NCBI RefSeq assembly: GCF_000621965.1
Contig: NZ_KK211378.1
Location: 62,001-126,000, forward strand
DNA from: Methanobrevibacter wolinii SH
Lineage (GTDB): Archaea > Methanobacteriota > Methanobacteria > Methanobacteriales > Methanobacteriaceae
Length of the DNA: 64,000 nucleotides
Direction: 5' to 3'
Under the pieces are notes generated by a model. The model did no database searches. It was not told the DNA's origin and saw nothing but the letters and a program-made list of their open reading frames with translations. The translations under genes and the position numbers were made by a program. Shown piece after piece: positions 39,382 through 48,589 of this stretch; the first letter of the stretch is position 1; the number at the start of each line of letters is the position of its first letter.

Positions 39382-40092
39382 ATGATATTTTATGATTTAA
39401 ATTTAAAAGGTTCTAATTTTGATAATGATTCTAAAATTATTAAAGAAGCATATAATTATGGATGGAATCATCTTAATATAATGTATTCTACTGATAATTA
39501 TGAAGATTCTCTTAGTTATAGAGAAAATCTTAATGATATAACTTCATCTTTTGATGAATTTGATATTACTTATGGTTTAGAGCTTAAAGTAAAAAATCAG
39601 AATGAACTTAGAAAATCTGTTCAAAAGTATAGAAATAAAGTAGATTATTTATCTGTTTTTGGTGGAAAAAATGATATTAATAGAGCAGCATTAGAAAATT
39701 ATAAAGTAGATGTTTTATCAAGACCATATTATAAACATGGAGAATGTGGTATTAATCACGTTCTTGCAAAAGAATCATTAAAAAATAATGTTGCTATTGA
39801 ATTATGTTTTAAAGATATTTTAACCAATTTTTTATCATATAGGGCTAAAGTTTTATCAAACTTTAGAGATATTATTAATTTATATAGAAAATTTAAATTT
39901 CCTTTAATTGTAACTAGTGGTTGTGAAAGTATATTTGATTCTAGAACACCTTATGATATAATGAGTTTCTTTAAGGTTCTTGGATTAAATGATGATGAAC
40001 TTAAAGATGTTTTCTATAATTATCCAAAGCAGATTATTGATTTTTCAAAAGATAAAAATATTATTTATCAAGGTGTTCGCTTGATTGATTAA
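39382..40092 (+). CDS. rnp3: RNase P protein subunit p30 (Rnp3)
   Basis: Protein subunit of archaeal RNase P, which removes 5' leaders from pre-tRNA together with the catalytic RNA. 236 residues, TIM-barrel-like. Seen: FYDLNLKGSN at the start, VDYLSVFGG, VDVLSRPYYKHGECGINHV and VAIELCFKDIL, LIVTSGCESIFDSRTPYDI, all p30 marks. SD AAGGATTT precedes the ATG. It pairs functionally with Pop5, encoded next. Confidence 0.93.
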   Translation: MIFYDLNLKGSNFDNDSKIIKEAYNYGWNHLNIMYSTDNYEDSLSYRENLNDITSSFDEFDITYGLELKVKNQNELRKSVQKYRNKVDYLSVFGGKNDINRAALENYKVDVLSRPYYKHGECGINHVLAKESLKNNVAIELCFKDILTNFLSYRAKVLSNFRDIINLYRKFKFPLIVTSGCESIFDSRTPYDIMSFFKVLGLNDDELKDVFYNYPKQIIDFSKDKNIIYQGVRLID

Positions 40093-40208
40093 TTCTTTAT
40101 CTTTTTTTATTGCTTAATTAATTTAGTTTATTAGGTTTTTTTAGTTTTTAATAATTTACTTTATTATTTATTTAGTTTATAGTAAAAAATAGTGTATAGT
40201 TGATTTAT

Positions 40209-40574
40209 ATGAAAATGAAGGTTTTACCACCAACACTTAGGAAAAATAATAGATATTTAGTTTTAGATATTAAAACAAAAGTTCATTTTTCAAAGGATGA
40301 TTTTATTTTAGCTATTTGGGATTCTTGTCTTCGTCTTTTTGGTGAAATGGAAACAAGTAATTTTAATCTTTGGTTAATGAGAGTTTATAATATTGAAGAT
40401 AGTAATGATTATATTCATACAAAAGCAGTATTAAGATGTCAAAGAGGATTTGAAGATGAAGTAAGATCTGGTATTTCTTCTTTAACAAAATTTAATGGTA
40501 AAGATATTGCAATAACTACAATTGCACTATCTGGAACAGTTCAATCTGCAGTATCTAAATATATTCAAAATTAA
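40209..40574 (+). CDS. rnp2: RNase P protein subunit Pop5 (Rnp2)
   Basis: Pop5 forms a heterodimer pair with p30 in RNase P. 121 residues. Seen: LPPTLRKNNRYLVLDI at the N-terminus, LWDSCLRLFGE-like IWDSCLRLFGEME, FNLWLMRVYN and LRCQRGFEDEVRSGIS. The ATG at 40209 gives the usual MK start; an in-frame TTG at 40200 is less likely. It is followed by a long T-rich repeat array, so it probably ends a transcription unit. Confidence 0.92.
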   Translation: MKMKVLPPTLRKNNRYLVLDIKTKVHFSKDDFILAIWDSCLRLFGEMETSNFNLWLMRVYNIEDSNDYIHTKAVLRCQRGFEDEVRSGISSLTKFNGKDIAITTIALSGTVQSAVSKYIQN

Positions 40575-40592
40575 TTTTGTTAATTTTTTATT

Positions 40593-40890
40593 ATGTTTTT
40601 TTTTAGTTTTGTATTTTTTTTGGCTTATTTTTTAGTTTGTATTTTATGTTTTTTTTTAGTTTTGTATTTTTTTTGGCTTATTTTTTAGTTTGTATTTTAT
40701 GTTTTTTTTTAGTTTTGGCTTATTTTTTAGTTTGTATTTTATGTTTTTTTTTAGTTTTGTATTTTTTTGGCTTATTTTTTAGTTTGTATTTTATGTTTTT
40801 TTTTTTAGTTTTGTATTTTTTTGGCTTATTTTTTAGTTTGTATTTTATGTTTTTTTTTTAGTTTTGTATTTTTTTGTCTTGATTTTTAGT
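40593..40890. repeat. T-rich tandem repeat array, unit about 53 bp, 5-6 copies
   Basis: Units start with ATGTTTTTTTTTAGTTTTG at 40593, 40646, 40699, 40741, 40793 and 40847 (periods 53, 53, 42, 52, 54). Each contains TTTTGGCTTATTTTTTAG and TTTGTATTTT. The 42-bp unit has lost an internal 11 bp. The plus strand is nearly free of C and A. Open frames inside read only Phe/Leu/Tyr and are not genes. It lies directly after the Pop5 gene. Confidence 0.85.
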
Positions 40891-40981
40891 TTTGTATTTT
40901 TTGTTTTATTTTTAAGTAATAGTATTTATGTTTATTTTTAAGTTAATTTTGGAAAACTTTATTTAAGTTAAATAATATATC

Positions 40982-41126
40982 TTTATAAGGACATTAGGAA
41001 ATTTATATTATGTAATCAAATCATGGAGATTTGATTTTTGTTTTTTGAAAAATGGTTAATTATATTAATTTGTATTAACTATAAAAATAAATTATATTAA
41101 TTGTATAATTAAACGAGGTAAGAAAT
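40982..41126 (+). promoter_or_regulatory. psmA promoter and leader with terminator-like hairpin
   Basis: TATA-like TTTATAAG (40982-40989) predicts a start near 41010. Immediately there, AATCAAATC (41014-41022) and GATTTGATT (41028-41036) form a perfect 9-bp hairpin followed by TTTTGTTTTTTG. The proteasome gene starts 90 bp later after SD GAGGTAAG. The hairpin could be an attenuator, a 5' stabiliser, or the end of a short separate RNA. Confidence 0.45.
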
Positions 41127-41918
41127 ATGCAACCTTTACAAAACGCTGGTTATGATAGGGCAATTACTGTATTTAGCCCAGATGGAAGACTTTTCCAAGT
41201 AGAATATGCAAGAGAAGCTGTAAAAAGAGGAACTACTTCTTTAGGTATTAAATCAAAAGATGGTATTGTTCTTGTTGTAGATAAAAGATCTACTAGTAGA
41301 TTAGTAGAACCTAAATCTATTGAAAAAATATTCCAAATTGATAATCATATTGGTGCTGCTTCATCAGGTCTTGTTGCTGATGCAAGAGTTTTAATTGATA
41401 GAGCAAGAGTAGAATCTCAAATTAATAAAATTACTTATAATGAACCAATTCGTGTAGAATCATTAGTTAAAAAAATATGTGATATGAAACAAATGTATAC
41501 TCAAAATGGTGGAGTAAGACCATTTGGTTCTGCACTTATTATTGGTGGAATTAATAAAGGTCAATGCAGATTATTCGAAACAGATCCTAGTGGTGCATTA
41601 ATTGAGTACAAAGCTACTGCAATTGGTGCAGGTAGAAATGAAGCTATGGATGTATTTGAAGAAAAATATCAAGAGGATATGTCTTTAGATGAAGCAATTG
41701 ATCTTGCTTTAGATGCAGTATATGAAGCTACTGAAGGTAAAGTTACTGATAAAACTGTTGAAATTGCTGTCATTGATAAAGATACTGAACAATACAGAAA
41801 ACTTAGTGATGATGAAGTATCTAAATATGTTGATGAACTTTTAGAACGTAACAAACCTGAAGAAGAGGAAGAAGATTCTGAAGAAGAATCTGATGAATCT
41901 GAAGATTCTGAAGAATAA
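41127..41918 (+). CDS. psmA: Proteasome subunit alpha
   Basis: Alpha subunit of the archaeal 20S proteasome; seven form each outer ring and gate substrate entry. 263 residues. Seen: the N-terminal gate region [21 protein letters not shown], a universal alpha-subunit signature, and [17 protein letters not shown]. The last 25 or so residues are a strongly acidic Glu/Asp/Ser tail, longer than in many archaea. A non-catalytic subunit; the beta subunit is not in this window. SD GAGGTAAG. Confidence 0.97.
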   Translation: MQPLQNAGYDRAITVFSPDGRLFQVEYAREAVKRGTTSLGIKSKDGIVLVVDKRSTSRLVEPKSIEKIFQIDNHIGAASSGLVADARVLIDRARVESQINKITYNEPIRVESLVKKICDMKQMYTQNGGVRPFGSALIIGGINKGQCRLFETDPSGALIEYKATAIGAGRNEAMDVFEEKYQEDMSLDEAIDLALDAVYEATEGKVTDKTVEIAVIDKDTEQYRKLSDDEVSKYVDELLERNKPEEEEEDSEEESDESEDSEE

Positions 41919-41952
41919 GTTTTTTTTTAAAAATTTAATCTAGGTGTCAATA

Positions 41953-42654
41953 ATGGTAAATGTTGATGATGCAATTATTGCTAAATTAGAGTCATATGGA
42001 GAACATTTCGAAATTTTAGTTGACCCAGATTTAGCTGCAGACTTTAGAAATCCTGATGCTGAGGATGTACCTATTGAAAAAATTTTAGCTGTTGAAGAAA
42101 TATTTAAAGATTCTAAAAAAGGTGATTTAGCATCAGAAGAGGCTATGGAAAAGATTTTTGGTACTACTGAACCATTAGATGTAGCAAAACAAATTCTTGA
42201 AAAGGGTCATGTTCAACTTACTGCAAAACAAAAAAGAGAAATGCAGGAAGAAAAACGTAAATTAATTATTAATAAGATTTCAAGAGAATCTATTAATCCT
42301 CAAACTGGTTATCCTCATCCTCCACAAAGAATAGAAAATGCTATGGATGAAGCTAAAGTTAAAGTTGATCCTTTTGTTTCTGTAGATCAACAGGTTAAAG
42401 TTGCACTTAAAGCTATTAGACCTCTTATACCAATTAGATTTGAAAGAGTTAAAATGGCTGTTAGGTTACCTGGAGATGTTGCAGGTCATGCTTACTCTGC
42501 AATTAGAAGTTTTGGTACAATTGATCAAGAAGAATGGCAACAAGATGGTTCTTGGATAGGTGTTGTTGATATACCTGGTGGTCTTCAAGATAAATTTTCT
42601 GGAAAAATGGCTGAGATATCAAATGGTAATGCAGAAACTAAATTAATTAAATAA
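41953..42654 (+). CDS. Ribosome maturation protein SBDS (Sdo1) homologue
   Basis: Archaeal SBDS, which in eukaryotes helps release the anti-association factor eIF6 from the large ribosomal subunit. 233 residues, three domains. Seen: the N-terminal FYSH domain ([14 protein letters not shown], ... [17 protein letters not shown]), the middle helical domain around [16 protein letters not shown] and a C-terminal ferredoxin-like domain. The ATG at 41953 follows AGGTGTCAATA; an in-frame GTG at 41944 is part of that site. It starts 34 bp after psmA and is probably co-transcribed with it. Confidence 0.95.
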   Translation: MVNVDDAIIAKLESYGEHFEILVDPDLAADFRNPDAEDVPIEKILAVEEIFKDSKKGDLASEEAMEKIFGTTEPLDVAKQILEKGHVQLTAKQKREMQEEKRKLIINKISRESINPQTGYPHPPQRIENAMDEAKVKVDPFVSVDQQVKVALKAIRPLIPIRFERVKMAVRLPGDVAGHAYSAIRSFGTIDQEEWQQDGSWIGVVDIPGGLQDKFSGKMAEISNGNAETKLIK

Positions 42655-43111
42655 TTTTATAAATTATTTTTTTAATTTATTTTCTTGACTTTAAATTTAA
42701 AGTCTTAAATTTTATATTTTAAATATCTTTTAATAAAATAAGGATATTTATTATTTTAATTAAATAAAATTAGTTTACTTGAATGTTTAAGTATTTTTAG
42801 TAGATAAAAATACATGGTAAGAATTGAAATTTTAATATTATAAAAAATAGTATTGTAAAAAGTTTTAATTTAAAAATTTATATTTATTTAATTTATTTAA
42901 AATTATTTTAAATTCCTTTTTTCACATTTATTATAACCTGATGGTTATTTTTTTACTTATTATGTTTATATTTAAACAATATTTTAATTGTTGATATTGA
43001 TTGAGTATTAAGGTTTTAATTACTTTATTTGATTGATTTGATTGTTGGTTGATGTGTTAGATTTTTAATTACTTGTATTTAATCAATATTTATTTATACG
43101 GTGTGTATAAA
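42655..43111. other. Intergenic region before rrp4
   Basis: 457 bp with no gene. It is A/T-rich, with ATTTAAAGTCTTAAATTTTA-like weak inverted repeats near 42690-42725. No firm promoter was chosen. Confidence 0.4.
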
Positions 43112-44152
43112 ATGATTTATGTAGAGAATAAAGATTTAGTTATTCCTGGAGAAGTTTTAGCAGAAGATGACTTTTATTCAGGAAGAGGAACTTTCAGAGA
43201 AGATGGTAAAATTTGTTCTTCTTTAATGGGTTTAGTTTCTTTAAGGAATAGGAAAGTTAGTGTTATTCCTTTAAAAAGTAAATATGTTCCAAAAAGAGGG
43301 GATGTTGTAATTGGTAAAATTACTGATGTTAAATTTTCTATGTGGAATGTAGATATTAATTCTCCTTATTCTGGTATTTTACCTGCATCTGAAGTTTTTG
43401 GAAGAGATAAAAAAAATTTAAATAGAGTTTTCAATGTTGGAGACGTTCTTTTTTTAAGAGTTATTGATGTAGATGAAGTTAAAAAAGCTAAATTAGGACT
43501 TAAAGGTCGTGGAATGGGTAAATTTAAAGGAGGTATAATTGTAAGTATTGCTCCAACTAAAGTACCTCGTTTAATTGGTAAAAAAGGTTCCATGATTAAT
43601 ATGATTAAAGATAAAACTGGATGTAAAATCGTTGTTGGTCAAAATGGTCTTGTTTGGGTTAAAGGAGAAAAAGACATGGAGCAAATAACTAAAAATGTTA
43701 TTAAAATGATTGAAAGAGAAGCTCATACATCTGGTTTAACTAATAGAATCCGTGATAAATTATATCTAGATATTGATGGTGAAATTCCTGAAGGTTTAGA
43801 TGATGGAGAATATAATTTTGAATCTGATGATGTTTCATCTTCTAAAGATTTAAATATTGATTCAAGTAATCATAGAAGAAATTCATTTAGAAATAATAAT
43901 AGACATAAAAGATTTAATAATAAACGTTTTAATAAGAAAAATTCTTATAATAAGAAATATGAATTAGAAAAACCTAGACTTCAAAACTTCAAAGAAGAAC
44001 TTGAACAAGAAGAATTAGAAGCTAAAATGAATGAAAATAAGAAAAGAAATAATGATTTTATTGATAATTTGGAGAGTATTGAAAAAAGTAAATCTAAAAA
44101 AAATTTCAATAGAAAAAAATGTGGTTTTTCTATATTAAAGAATGATTTTTAA
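43112..44152 (+). CDS. rrp4: Exosome RNA-binding subunit Rrp4 with a long basic/acidic tail
   Basis: Cap subunit of the archaeal exosome, which guides RNA into the Rrp41-Rrp42 ring. 346 residues. Seen: N-terminal domain ([17 protein letters not shown]), S1 domain ([21 protein letters not shown]), KH domain ([20 protein letters not shown]). After about residue 235 comes a low-complexity tail: first acidic, then rich in Asn/Arg/Lys ([19 protein letters not shown]), then charged helical. The tail is longer than in most archaea and could bind RNA (inference). The ATG at 43112 follows CGGTGTGTATAAA; upstream in-frame codons are not conserved-looking. Confidence 0.94.
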   Translation: MIYVENKDLVIPGEVLAEDDFYSGRGTFREDGKICSSLMGLVSLRNRKVSVIPLKSKYVPKRGDVVIGKITDVKFSMWNVDINSPYSGILPASEVFGRDKKNLNRVFNVGDVLFLRVIDVDEVKKAKLGLKGRGMGKFKGGIIVSIAPTKVPRLIGKKGSMINMIKDKTGCKIVVGQNGLVWVKGEKDMEQITKNVIKMIEREAHTSGLTNRIRDKLYLDIDGEIPEGLDDGEYNFESDDVSSSKDLNIDSSNHRRNSFRNNNRHKRFNNKRFNKKNSYNKKYELEKPRLQNFKEELEQEELEAKMNENKKRNNDFIDNLESIEKSKSKKNFNRKKCGFSILKNDF

Positions 44153-44208
44153 TTGTTGTATTCATTTTAGAATTATGTTTAAAGATGTGTTTTAATTTTG
44201 TGAAATAG

Positions 44209-44925
44209 GTGATTTTTATTAGTGAAGATAAAAAATTAAGGGCTGATGGTAGAGCATATAATGAACTTCGTCCTATTAAAATTGAAGTTGGAGTGTTAGA
44301 GAGAGCTGATGGTTCTGCATATGTTGAAGTTGGTGGAAATAAAATTTTAGCATCAGTTTATGGTCCAAAAGAAACTTATATGAAAAGATTTTTACGTCCA
44401 GATTCTGGTGTAATTAAAGTAAGATATAATATGGCACCATTTTCTGTAGATAGTAGAAAAAGACCAGGACCTGATAGAAGATCTAATGAAATTTCAAAAA
44501 TTACTGCAGATGCATTACGTCCTGCATTATTACTTGAAAGTTTCCCAAGATCTATGGTAGAAGTTTATATTGAAGTTATTGCAGCAGAAGGTGGAACTCG
44601 TTGTGCAGGTGTAACTGCAGCAGCTGTTGCACTTGCAGATGCTGGTGTCCCAATGAAAGATATTGTTGCTGGTTGTGCAGCAGGTAAAATGGATGATCAA
44701 ATTGTACTTGATTTATCTGAAGTAGAAGATAAAGAAGGTCAAGCTGATGTTCCTGTTGTAATTATGCCTAGAACTGGAGAAATTACTTTATTACAAACTG
44801 ATGGTAATTTAACTGATGAAGAATTTGAAGAAGCAATTAATTTAGCAATTGAAGGTTGTATGGAAGTTAGTAAAGTTCAGAAAGAAGCTCTTAAAAACCA
44901 TTATGTTAAAAATTTAGAGGGATAA
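44209..44925 (+). CDS. rrp41: Exosome catalytic subunit Rrp41
   Basis: Phosphorolytic 3'-5' exoribonuclease of the exosome ring (RNase PH fold), 238 residues. Seen: [40 protein letters not shown] (the substrate-binding Arg region), [19 protein letters not shown]. The start is unusual. The frame is closed by TAG at 44206, and the only standard start is GTG 44209, which is itself part of the AGGTGAT ribosome binding site; ATT at 44218 lies at perfect SD distance. Rrp42 follows after one base. Identification is certain, the start is not. Confidence 0.95.
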   Translation: MIFISEDKKLRADGRAYNELRPIKIEVGVLERADGSAYVEVGGNKILASVYGPKETYMKRFLRPDSGVIKVRYNMAPFSVDSRKRPGPDRRSNEISKITADALRPALLLESFPRSMVEVYIEVIAAEGGTRCAGVTAAAVALADAGVPMKDIVAGCAAGKMDDQIVLDLSEVEDKEGQADVPVVIMPRTGEITLLQTDGNLTDEEFEEAINLAIEGCMEVSKVQKEALKNHYVKNLEG

Positions 44926-44926
44926 T

Positions 44927-45715
44927 ATGTATGTAACACCAGAAATTACAAAGGATAATATTGTAAGTCTTATTAATGATGATAAAAGGGAAGATGGAAG
45001 AGCTCTTGATGAATATAGAGATATTGAAATAGAAACTGATATTATACCTAAGGCTGAAGGTTCCGCAATTTGTAAATTAGGTAGAACTAAAGTTATTGCA
45101 GGTATTAAACCTAGTTTAGGTGAACCTTTCCCTGATACTCCAAATTTAGGAGTATTAATGACTAACTGTGAGTTACTTCCTATGGCTGATCCTGAATTTG
45201 AACCAGGTCCACCTTCATCTGATTCTATTGAACTTGCACGTGTTGTTGATCGTGGAATTCGTGAAAGTGAAATGGTTAAATTAGATGAATTATGTGTTGA
45301 AGAAGGAAAACATGTTTGGATTCTTTTTATTGATATTCATGTTATTGATAATTGTGGAAATCTTTTTGATTGTGCTAACCTTGCTGTTAATGCAGCACTT
45401 AAAACATGTAAATTACCTAAAGCAACAATTGTTGATGATGAAGTTGTTTTAGATGAAGAGAATACTGTTTCTGTTCCTTTAAATCATAATGTAGCTTTAT
45501 CTACCTTTGTAAAAATTGGAGATAAAATGCTTATTGATCCTTCACTTGATGAAGAAAAAGTTTTATCTGCAAGATTATCTGTTGGTATTACTGAATCAGG
45601 TAGTATTTGTTCAATGCAAAAAGGTGGAGATAAACCATTAACAAAAGAAGAAATATTTTCTTCTGTAAAAATTGCTTTAAATAAAAATAAAGAGATTTTA
45701 TCAAATTTAAATTAG
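44927..45715 (+). CDS. rrp42: Exosome subunit Rrp42
   Basis: Non-catalytic RNase PH-like partner that forms the hexameric ring with Rrp41. 262 residues. Seen: REDGRALDEYRDIEIETDII, CKLGRTKVIAGIKPSLGEPF, PGPPSSDSIELARVVDRGIRE, and HVIDNCGNLFDCANLAVNAA. SD GAGGGATAAT overlaps the rrp41 end. Directly coupled to rrp41, as in most archaea. Confidence 0.96.
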   Translation: MYVTPEITKDNIVSLINDDKREDGRALDEYRDIEIETDIIPKAEGSAICKLGRTKVIAGIKPSLGEPFPDTPNLGVLMTNCELLPMADPEFEPGPPSSDSIELARVVDRGIRESEMVKLDELCVEEGKHVWILFIDIHVIDNCGNLFDCANLAVNAALKTCKLPKATIVDDEVVLDEENTVSVPLNHNVALSTFVKIGDKMLIDPSLDEEKVLSARLSVGITESGSICSMQKGGDKPLTKEEIFSSVKIALNKNKEILSNLN

Positions 45716-46175
45716 ATTTTACTAAGAATATATTTATTTAATTTAATATTTTTATTGTTAAATTTAATTTATATATGATTTTTACTATTAAGATTAAATA
45801 ATTATTTAAATATTCTATTAATTTTTCTTAATCTATACTTAAAATCTTATTATTTTATTTTTAATAGAATATTATCAATGAAATGTTTTAATAATAATTT
45901 TATTTCTTATTTTCTAGTAAAAATCTATTAAAAAACATTAACTTTAAATATTATTAAATTATAAATTAATTATAATAGATAAATTTATGTTATATTTATT
46001 TTATATTACAATATTCCTGAATTTTGTCTAAGGATATTTTTTTTATTAAGATTTATATTTTTATTAAGAAAATTATGGGAGTCTTAATTTAAGTATTTAA
46101 TTTTAATAGTTTTTTACTTAAATTCCATTTATTAATGGATATTTTTTATATTAATTATTTATTGGAGAGAATATA
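45716..46175. promoter_or_regulatory. Long gap with leader of the L37Ae gene
   Basis: 460 bp without a gene. Two hairpins lie close to L37Ae: AATTTAAGTA (46086-46095) with TACTTAAATT (46115-46124), and CCATT-TATT-AATGG (46125-46138). Upstream, AATATTCCT and AGGATATT (about 46009-46038) can also pair. SD GGAGAGAAT precedes the gene. A structured leader for a ribosomal protein/RNA polymerase operon is plausible. Confidence 0.4.
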
Positions 46176-46442
46176 ATGGCTAGAACAAAAAAAGTAGGTA
46201 TCACTGGAAAATATGGTGCAAGGTATGGAAGAAAAGCTAAAAGGTCAGTTAAAGTTATTGAAGAAAACATGAAAAAAAATCATGTTTGCCCACAATGTGA
46301 CAGACCTGGAGTAAAAAGAATAGCTGCAGGAATCTGGAAATGTAAAAAATGTGGTGCAGTCTTTACTGGTGGAGCTTACACTCCTGAAACCCCAATGGTT
46401 AAATCTGCAAAACGTAGTGTTAGTGAAAAAGGGGGAAACTAA
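46176..46442 (+). CDS. rpl37ae: 50S ribosomal protein L37Ae
   Basis: 88 residues, basic, with a C2C2 zinc ribbon: [22 protein letters not shown] (pairs CPQC and CKKC). The N-terminus [20 protein letters not shown] is highly conserved. SD GGAGAGAAT. It is followed directly by rpoP, whose ribosome binding site overlaps its last codons. Confidence 0.97.
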   Translation: MARTKKVGITGKYGARYGRKAKRSVKVIEENMKKNHVCPQCDRPGVKRIAAGIWKCKKCGAVFTGGAYTPETPMVKSAKRSVSEKGGN

Positions 46443-46574
46443 TTGTATAAATGTCCTAACTGTGGCTATGTAATGGATCATAAAAGTTATGAAGAAAATA
46501 AATGTCCAAAATGTAGATACAGAATTTTATTTAAACAAACTCCTGCTGTAAAAAGAACAATTAAAGCAAGATAA
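46443..46574 (+). CDS. rpoP: RNA polymerase subunit P (Rpb12-like)
   Basis: 43-residue zinc-binding subunit of archaeal RNA polymerase. Seen: [10 protein letters not shown] ... [13 protein letters not shown] and a basic end [11 protein letters not shown], the normal length and layout. It starts with TTG immediately after the L37Ae stop codon; GGGGGAAAC in the L37Ae end is the ribosome binding site. The pairing of L37Ae and rpoP is common in archaea. Confidence 0.93.
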   Translation: MYKCPNCGYVMDHKSYEENKCPKCRYRILFKQTPAVKRTIKAR

Positions 46575-46618
46575 TTATAAATTATCTACTATTTTTTTTA
46601 TTTATATAATGTGATAAT

Positions 46619-47134
46619 ATGCTTATTTCTACATCTAGAAAACCTGCTCAAAATACCCGTAAATTCTGTAAGAATTTAATGCATGCTACTGGTTCAGAGT
46701 ATGTTAATAGGGGTAAAAGCAGTATTAGGGATATTCTTTTAAAATCTGCAGTTTTAGGTCATAATTCAACTGCATTTGTTTATGAAATTAAAGGAAATCC
46801 AAGTAAAATTACATTTTTTTCTAGAGCAGAAAAAGTTTTATCTATTCTTGTAACAGTAAATACACAAAATACTCGTCTTCATATTAATCCTAAAAATCTT
46901 AAGGTTAAATGTGATGTTAAAGAGTTAGAAATTATTGCTGATTTACTTGATGCTGAATTAGATGATAATCCAACAGAAAATTATCTTTATATTCATAGAT
47001 ATACTGATGAAGATGAAGCAGAATATGAAGAAAAAAATTATGTAGATCAAAAAATTGCTGTTATTAATTTTTATAATAAACTTGGAGAAAAAATAGATTT
47101 TAAAATTGCGGTTAGGAAGATTTTAGACAATTAA
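46619..47134 (+). CDS. Brix-domain ribosome biogenesis protein
   Basis: 171 residues, related to eukaryotic Imp4/Rpf2-type proteins that bind pre-rRNA. Seen: LISTSRKPAQNTRKFCKNLM at the start (typical TSR-P-S-x-RT-R motif of archaeal Brix) and GNPSKITFF. SD GTGATAAT precedes the ATG. Acts in rRNA processing with its neighbours (family and context). Confidence 0.88.
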   Translation: MLISTSRKPAQNTRKFCKNLMHATGSEYVNRGKSSIRDILLKSAVLGHNSTAFVYEIKGNPSKITFFSRAEKVLSILVTVNTQNTRLHINPKNLKVKCDVKELEIIADLLDAELDDNPTENYLYIHRYTDEDEAEYEEKNYVDQKIAVINFYNKLGEKIDFKIAVRKILDN

Positions 47135-47185
47135 TCATTTTTAATTTTATTAATAATTTAAAGTTATTTATTATTGGCTGATTTT

Positions 47186-47458
47186 ATGGAGGATATAAAT
47201 ACAGTTGTAGATTCTATAAATCATAATATTGAGATTAGTTTTGATAGTAGTAAACAAGCTCAAATAATTTATGATGCTGTTTTATTAGAATTTGAAACAT
47301 CTCCAGATTATAGATCTAGTATGGATATTGAGTTAGATGGAAAATCTATTTTAATTCATATAAATGCTAATGATGCAACAAGTTATAGAGCTTCTATAAA
47401 CTCTGCAATTAAATGGATTAAATTATCTTTGGAAATTAATAATTTAACTTTAAGTTAA
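47186..47458 (+). CDS. KEOPS complex subunit Pcc1
   Basis: 90 residues from the ATG at 47186 (94 if the in-frame TTG at 47174 is used; GGCTGATTTT before the ATG looks like a ribosome binding site). Pcc1 is the dimerising subunit of KEOPS, which makes t6A in tRNA. Seen: ISFDSSKQAQIIYDAVLLE, and the C-terminal YRASINSAIKWIKLSLEI, the usual family end. Position between Brix and prefoldin beta is the common archaeal arrangement. Confidence 0.87.
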   Translation: MEDINTVVDSINHNIEISFDSSKQAQIIYDAVLLEFETSPDYRSSMDIELDGKSILIHINANDATSYRASINSAIKWIKLSLEINNLTLS

Positions 47459-47493
47459 TTCTAGAGATATAATAATTAATATTAGGTGATAAT

Positions 47494-47844
47494 ATGGATA
47501 TTCCACAAAATGTACAAGAACAATTAAATCAATTCCAAAATTTACAACAACAAGCTCAAGCTGTAGCTCTTCAAAAACAAAATCTCGATATTCAAGTTAA
47601 TGAAGCTGAAAGAGCACTTGCAGAACTTGAAAAAACAGATTCAGATACCGAAGTATTTAAATCAGCAGGTAGTTTACTTATTAAAGCAGATCGTGATGAA
47701 GTTTATGAAGAAACTAAAGAAAATTTAGAAACTCTTAAAATTAGACAAAAAACTATGGATCGTCAAGAAGAAAGAGTTATGAAAAAACTTCAAGAAATGC
47801 AAACTTCTATTCAAAGTGCTATGAAAGGTTTAGGAGTTAACTAA
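47494..47844 (+). CDS. pfdB: Prefoldin subunit beta
   Basis: Chaperone subunit that holds unfolded proteins for the thermosome. 116 residues. Two long coiled coils (about 5-40 and 70-110) flank the beta-hairpin region SDTEVFKSAGSLLIKADRDE. SD AGGTGATAAT precedes the ATG. Confidence 0.95.
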   Translation: MDIPQNVQEQLNQFQNLQQQAQAVALQKQNLDIQVNEAERALAELEKTDSDTEVFKSAGSLLIKADRDEVYEETKENLETLKIRQKTMDRQEERVMKKLQEMQTSIQSAMKGLGVN

Positions 47845-48000
47845 TTATATTAATTTTTTATAATTATTTTAAATACTTTTTATTTATATTTATTAAATTA
47901 AATTAAGTTTAGATATTTTAATTTTTAATATTTTTAATATTATAAATTAATTTTTATAATTTATTTTTTATTTTTTAAAAACTATGTTGATGATGAATAA

Positions 48001-48285
48001 ATGTCAAAACTAAAAAAATTGTCACAAAGTGATTTAGAAGCAATAACTGAGTTTTTAACAACTACTGCTGAAAATAAATTATCTAAATATGTTACCTCTA
48101 AAGAAGTAATAGATCAATGTGTTTTAACTGATATTAGTTATGAAAATGAAGAACTTAATGTTGATTTAGATATTGATGTTGCAGTAGATGCATTATCTAA
48201 TTTATCTCAAGATAATGTTCAAGAAGTTATTGATGATTCTTATAAAATATTAGATGAATATATTGATGAAAATTTTAGAGAATAA
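48001..48285 (+). CDS. DUF3194-like small acidic protein
   Basis: 94 residues, acidic, alpha/beta, no membrane part. It sits directly behind prefoldin beta, where archaea usually carry a DUF3194 gene, and its length and the end VQEVIDDSYKILDEYIDE fit that family. The function of the family is unknown. The ATG is preceded by GATGATGA, a plausible SD. It is the last gene of the RNA-processing block. Confidence 0.72.
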   Translation: MSKLKKLSQSDLEAITEFLTTTAENKLSKYVTSKEVIDQCVLTDISYENEELNVDLDIDVAVDALSNLSQDNVQEVIDDSYKILDEYIDENFRE

Positions 48286-48334
48286 TTTCTTATAAATTTT
48301 CTTAGTATATTTTTTATTATTAAAATCCTATTTT

Positions 48335-48528
48335 TATTATTAAATTTCTGTTTTTTCTTGTTTTTAGGTATTTATTGTTTTTTATTGGATTTACTTTCTA
48401 TTATCTTATATTTATTAAATTTCTGTTTTTTTATTAATTTTGGTTTTTATTGTTTTTTATTATTAAATTTCTGTTTTTTCTTGTTTTTAGGTATTTATTG
48501 TTTTTTATTGGATTTACTTTCTATTATC
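48335..48528. repeat. Left direct repeats of the accessory cassette
   Basis: A 71-bp unit is present twice, at 48335-48405 and 48458-48528, identical apart from end effects (period 123). It contains TTTCTGTTTTTTCTTG, TTTTTAGGTATTTATTG and TTGGATTTACTTTCTATTATC. A third, partial copy is at 49585-49687. Open frames here read only Phe/Leu/Ile and are not genes. Confidence 0.85.
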
Positions 48529-48589
48529 AAAGATATATACTATAAGTAACATAATATAACATAATTAAATTAGGAGGGGGTGTATCATC

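Noticed and set aside
40637-40861. Open frame of 74 residues
   Set aside because: It is a by-product of the C-free T-rich repeat; the product is only Phe/Leu/Tyr/Cys repeats and there is no SD.
48358-48549. Open frame of 63 residues
   Set aside because: Lies wholly within the duplicated T-rich repeat; Phe/Leu/Ile only.
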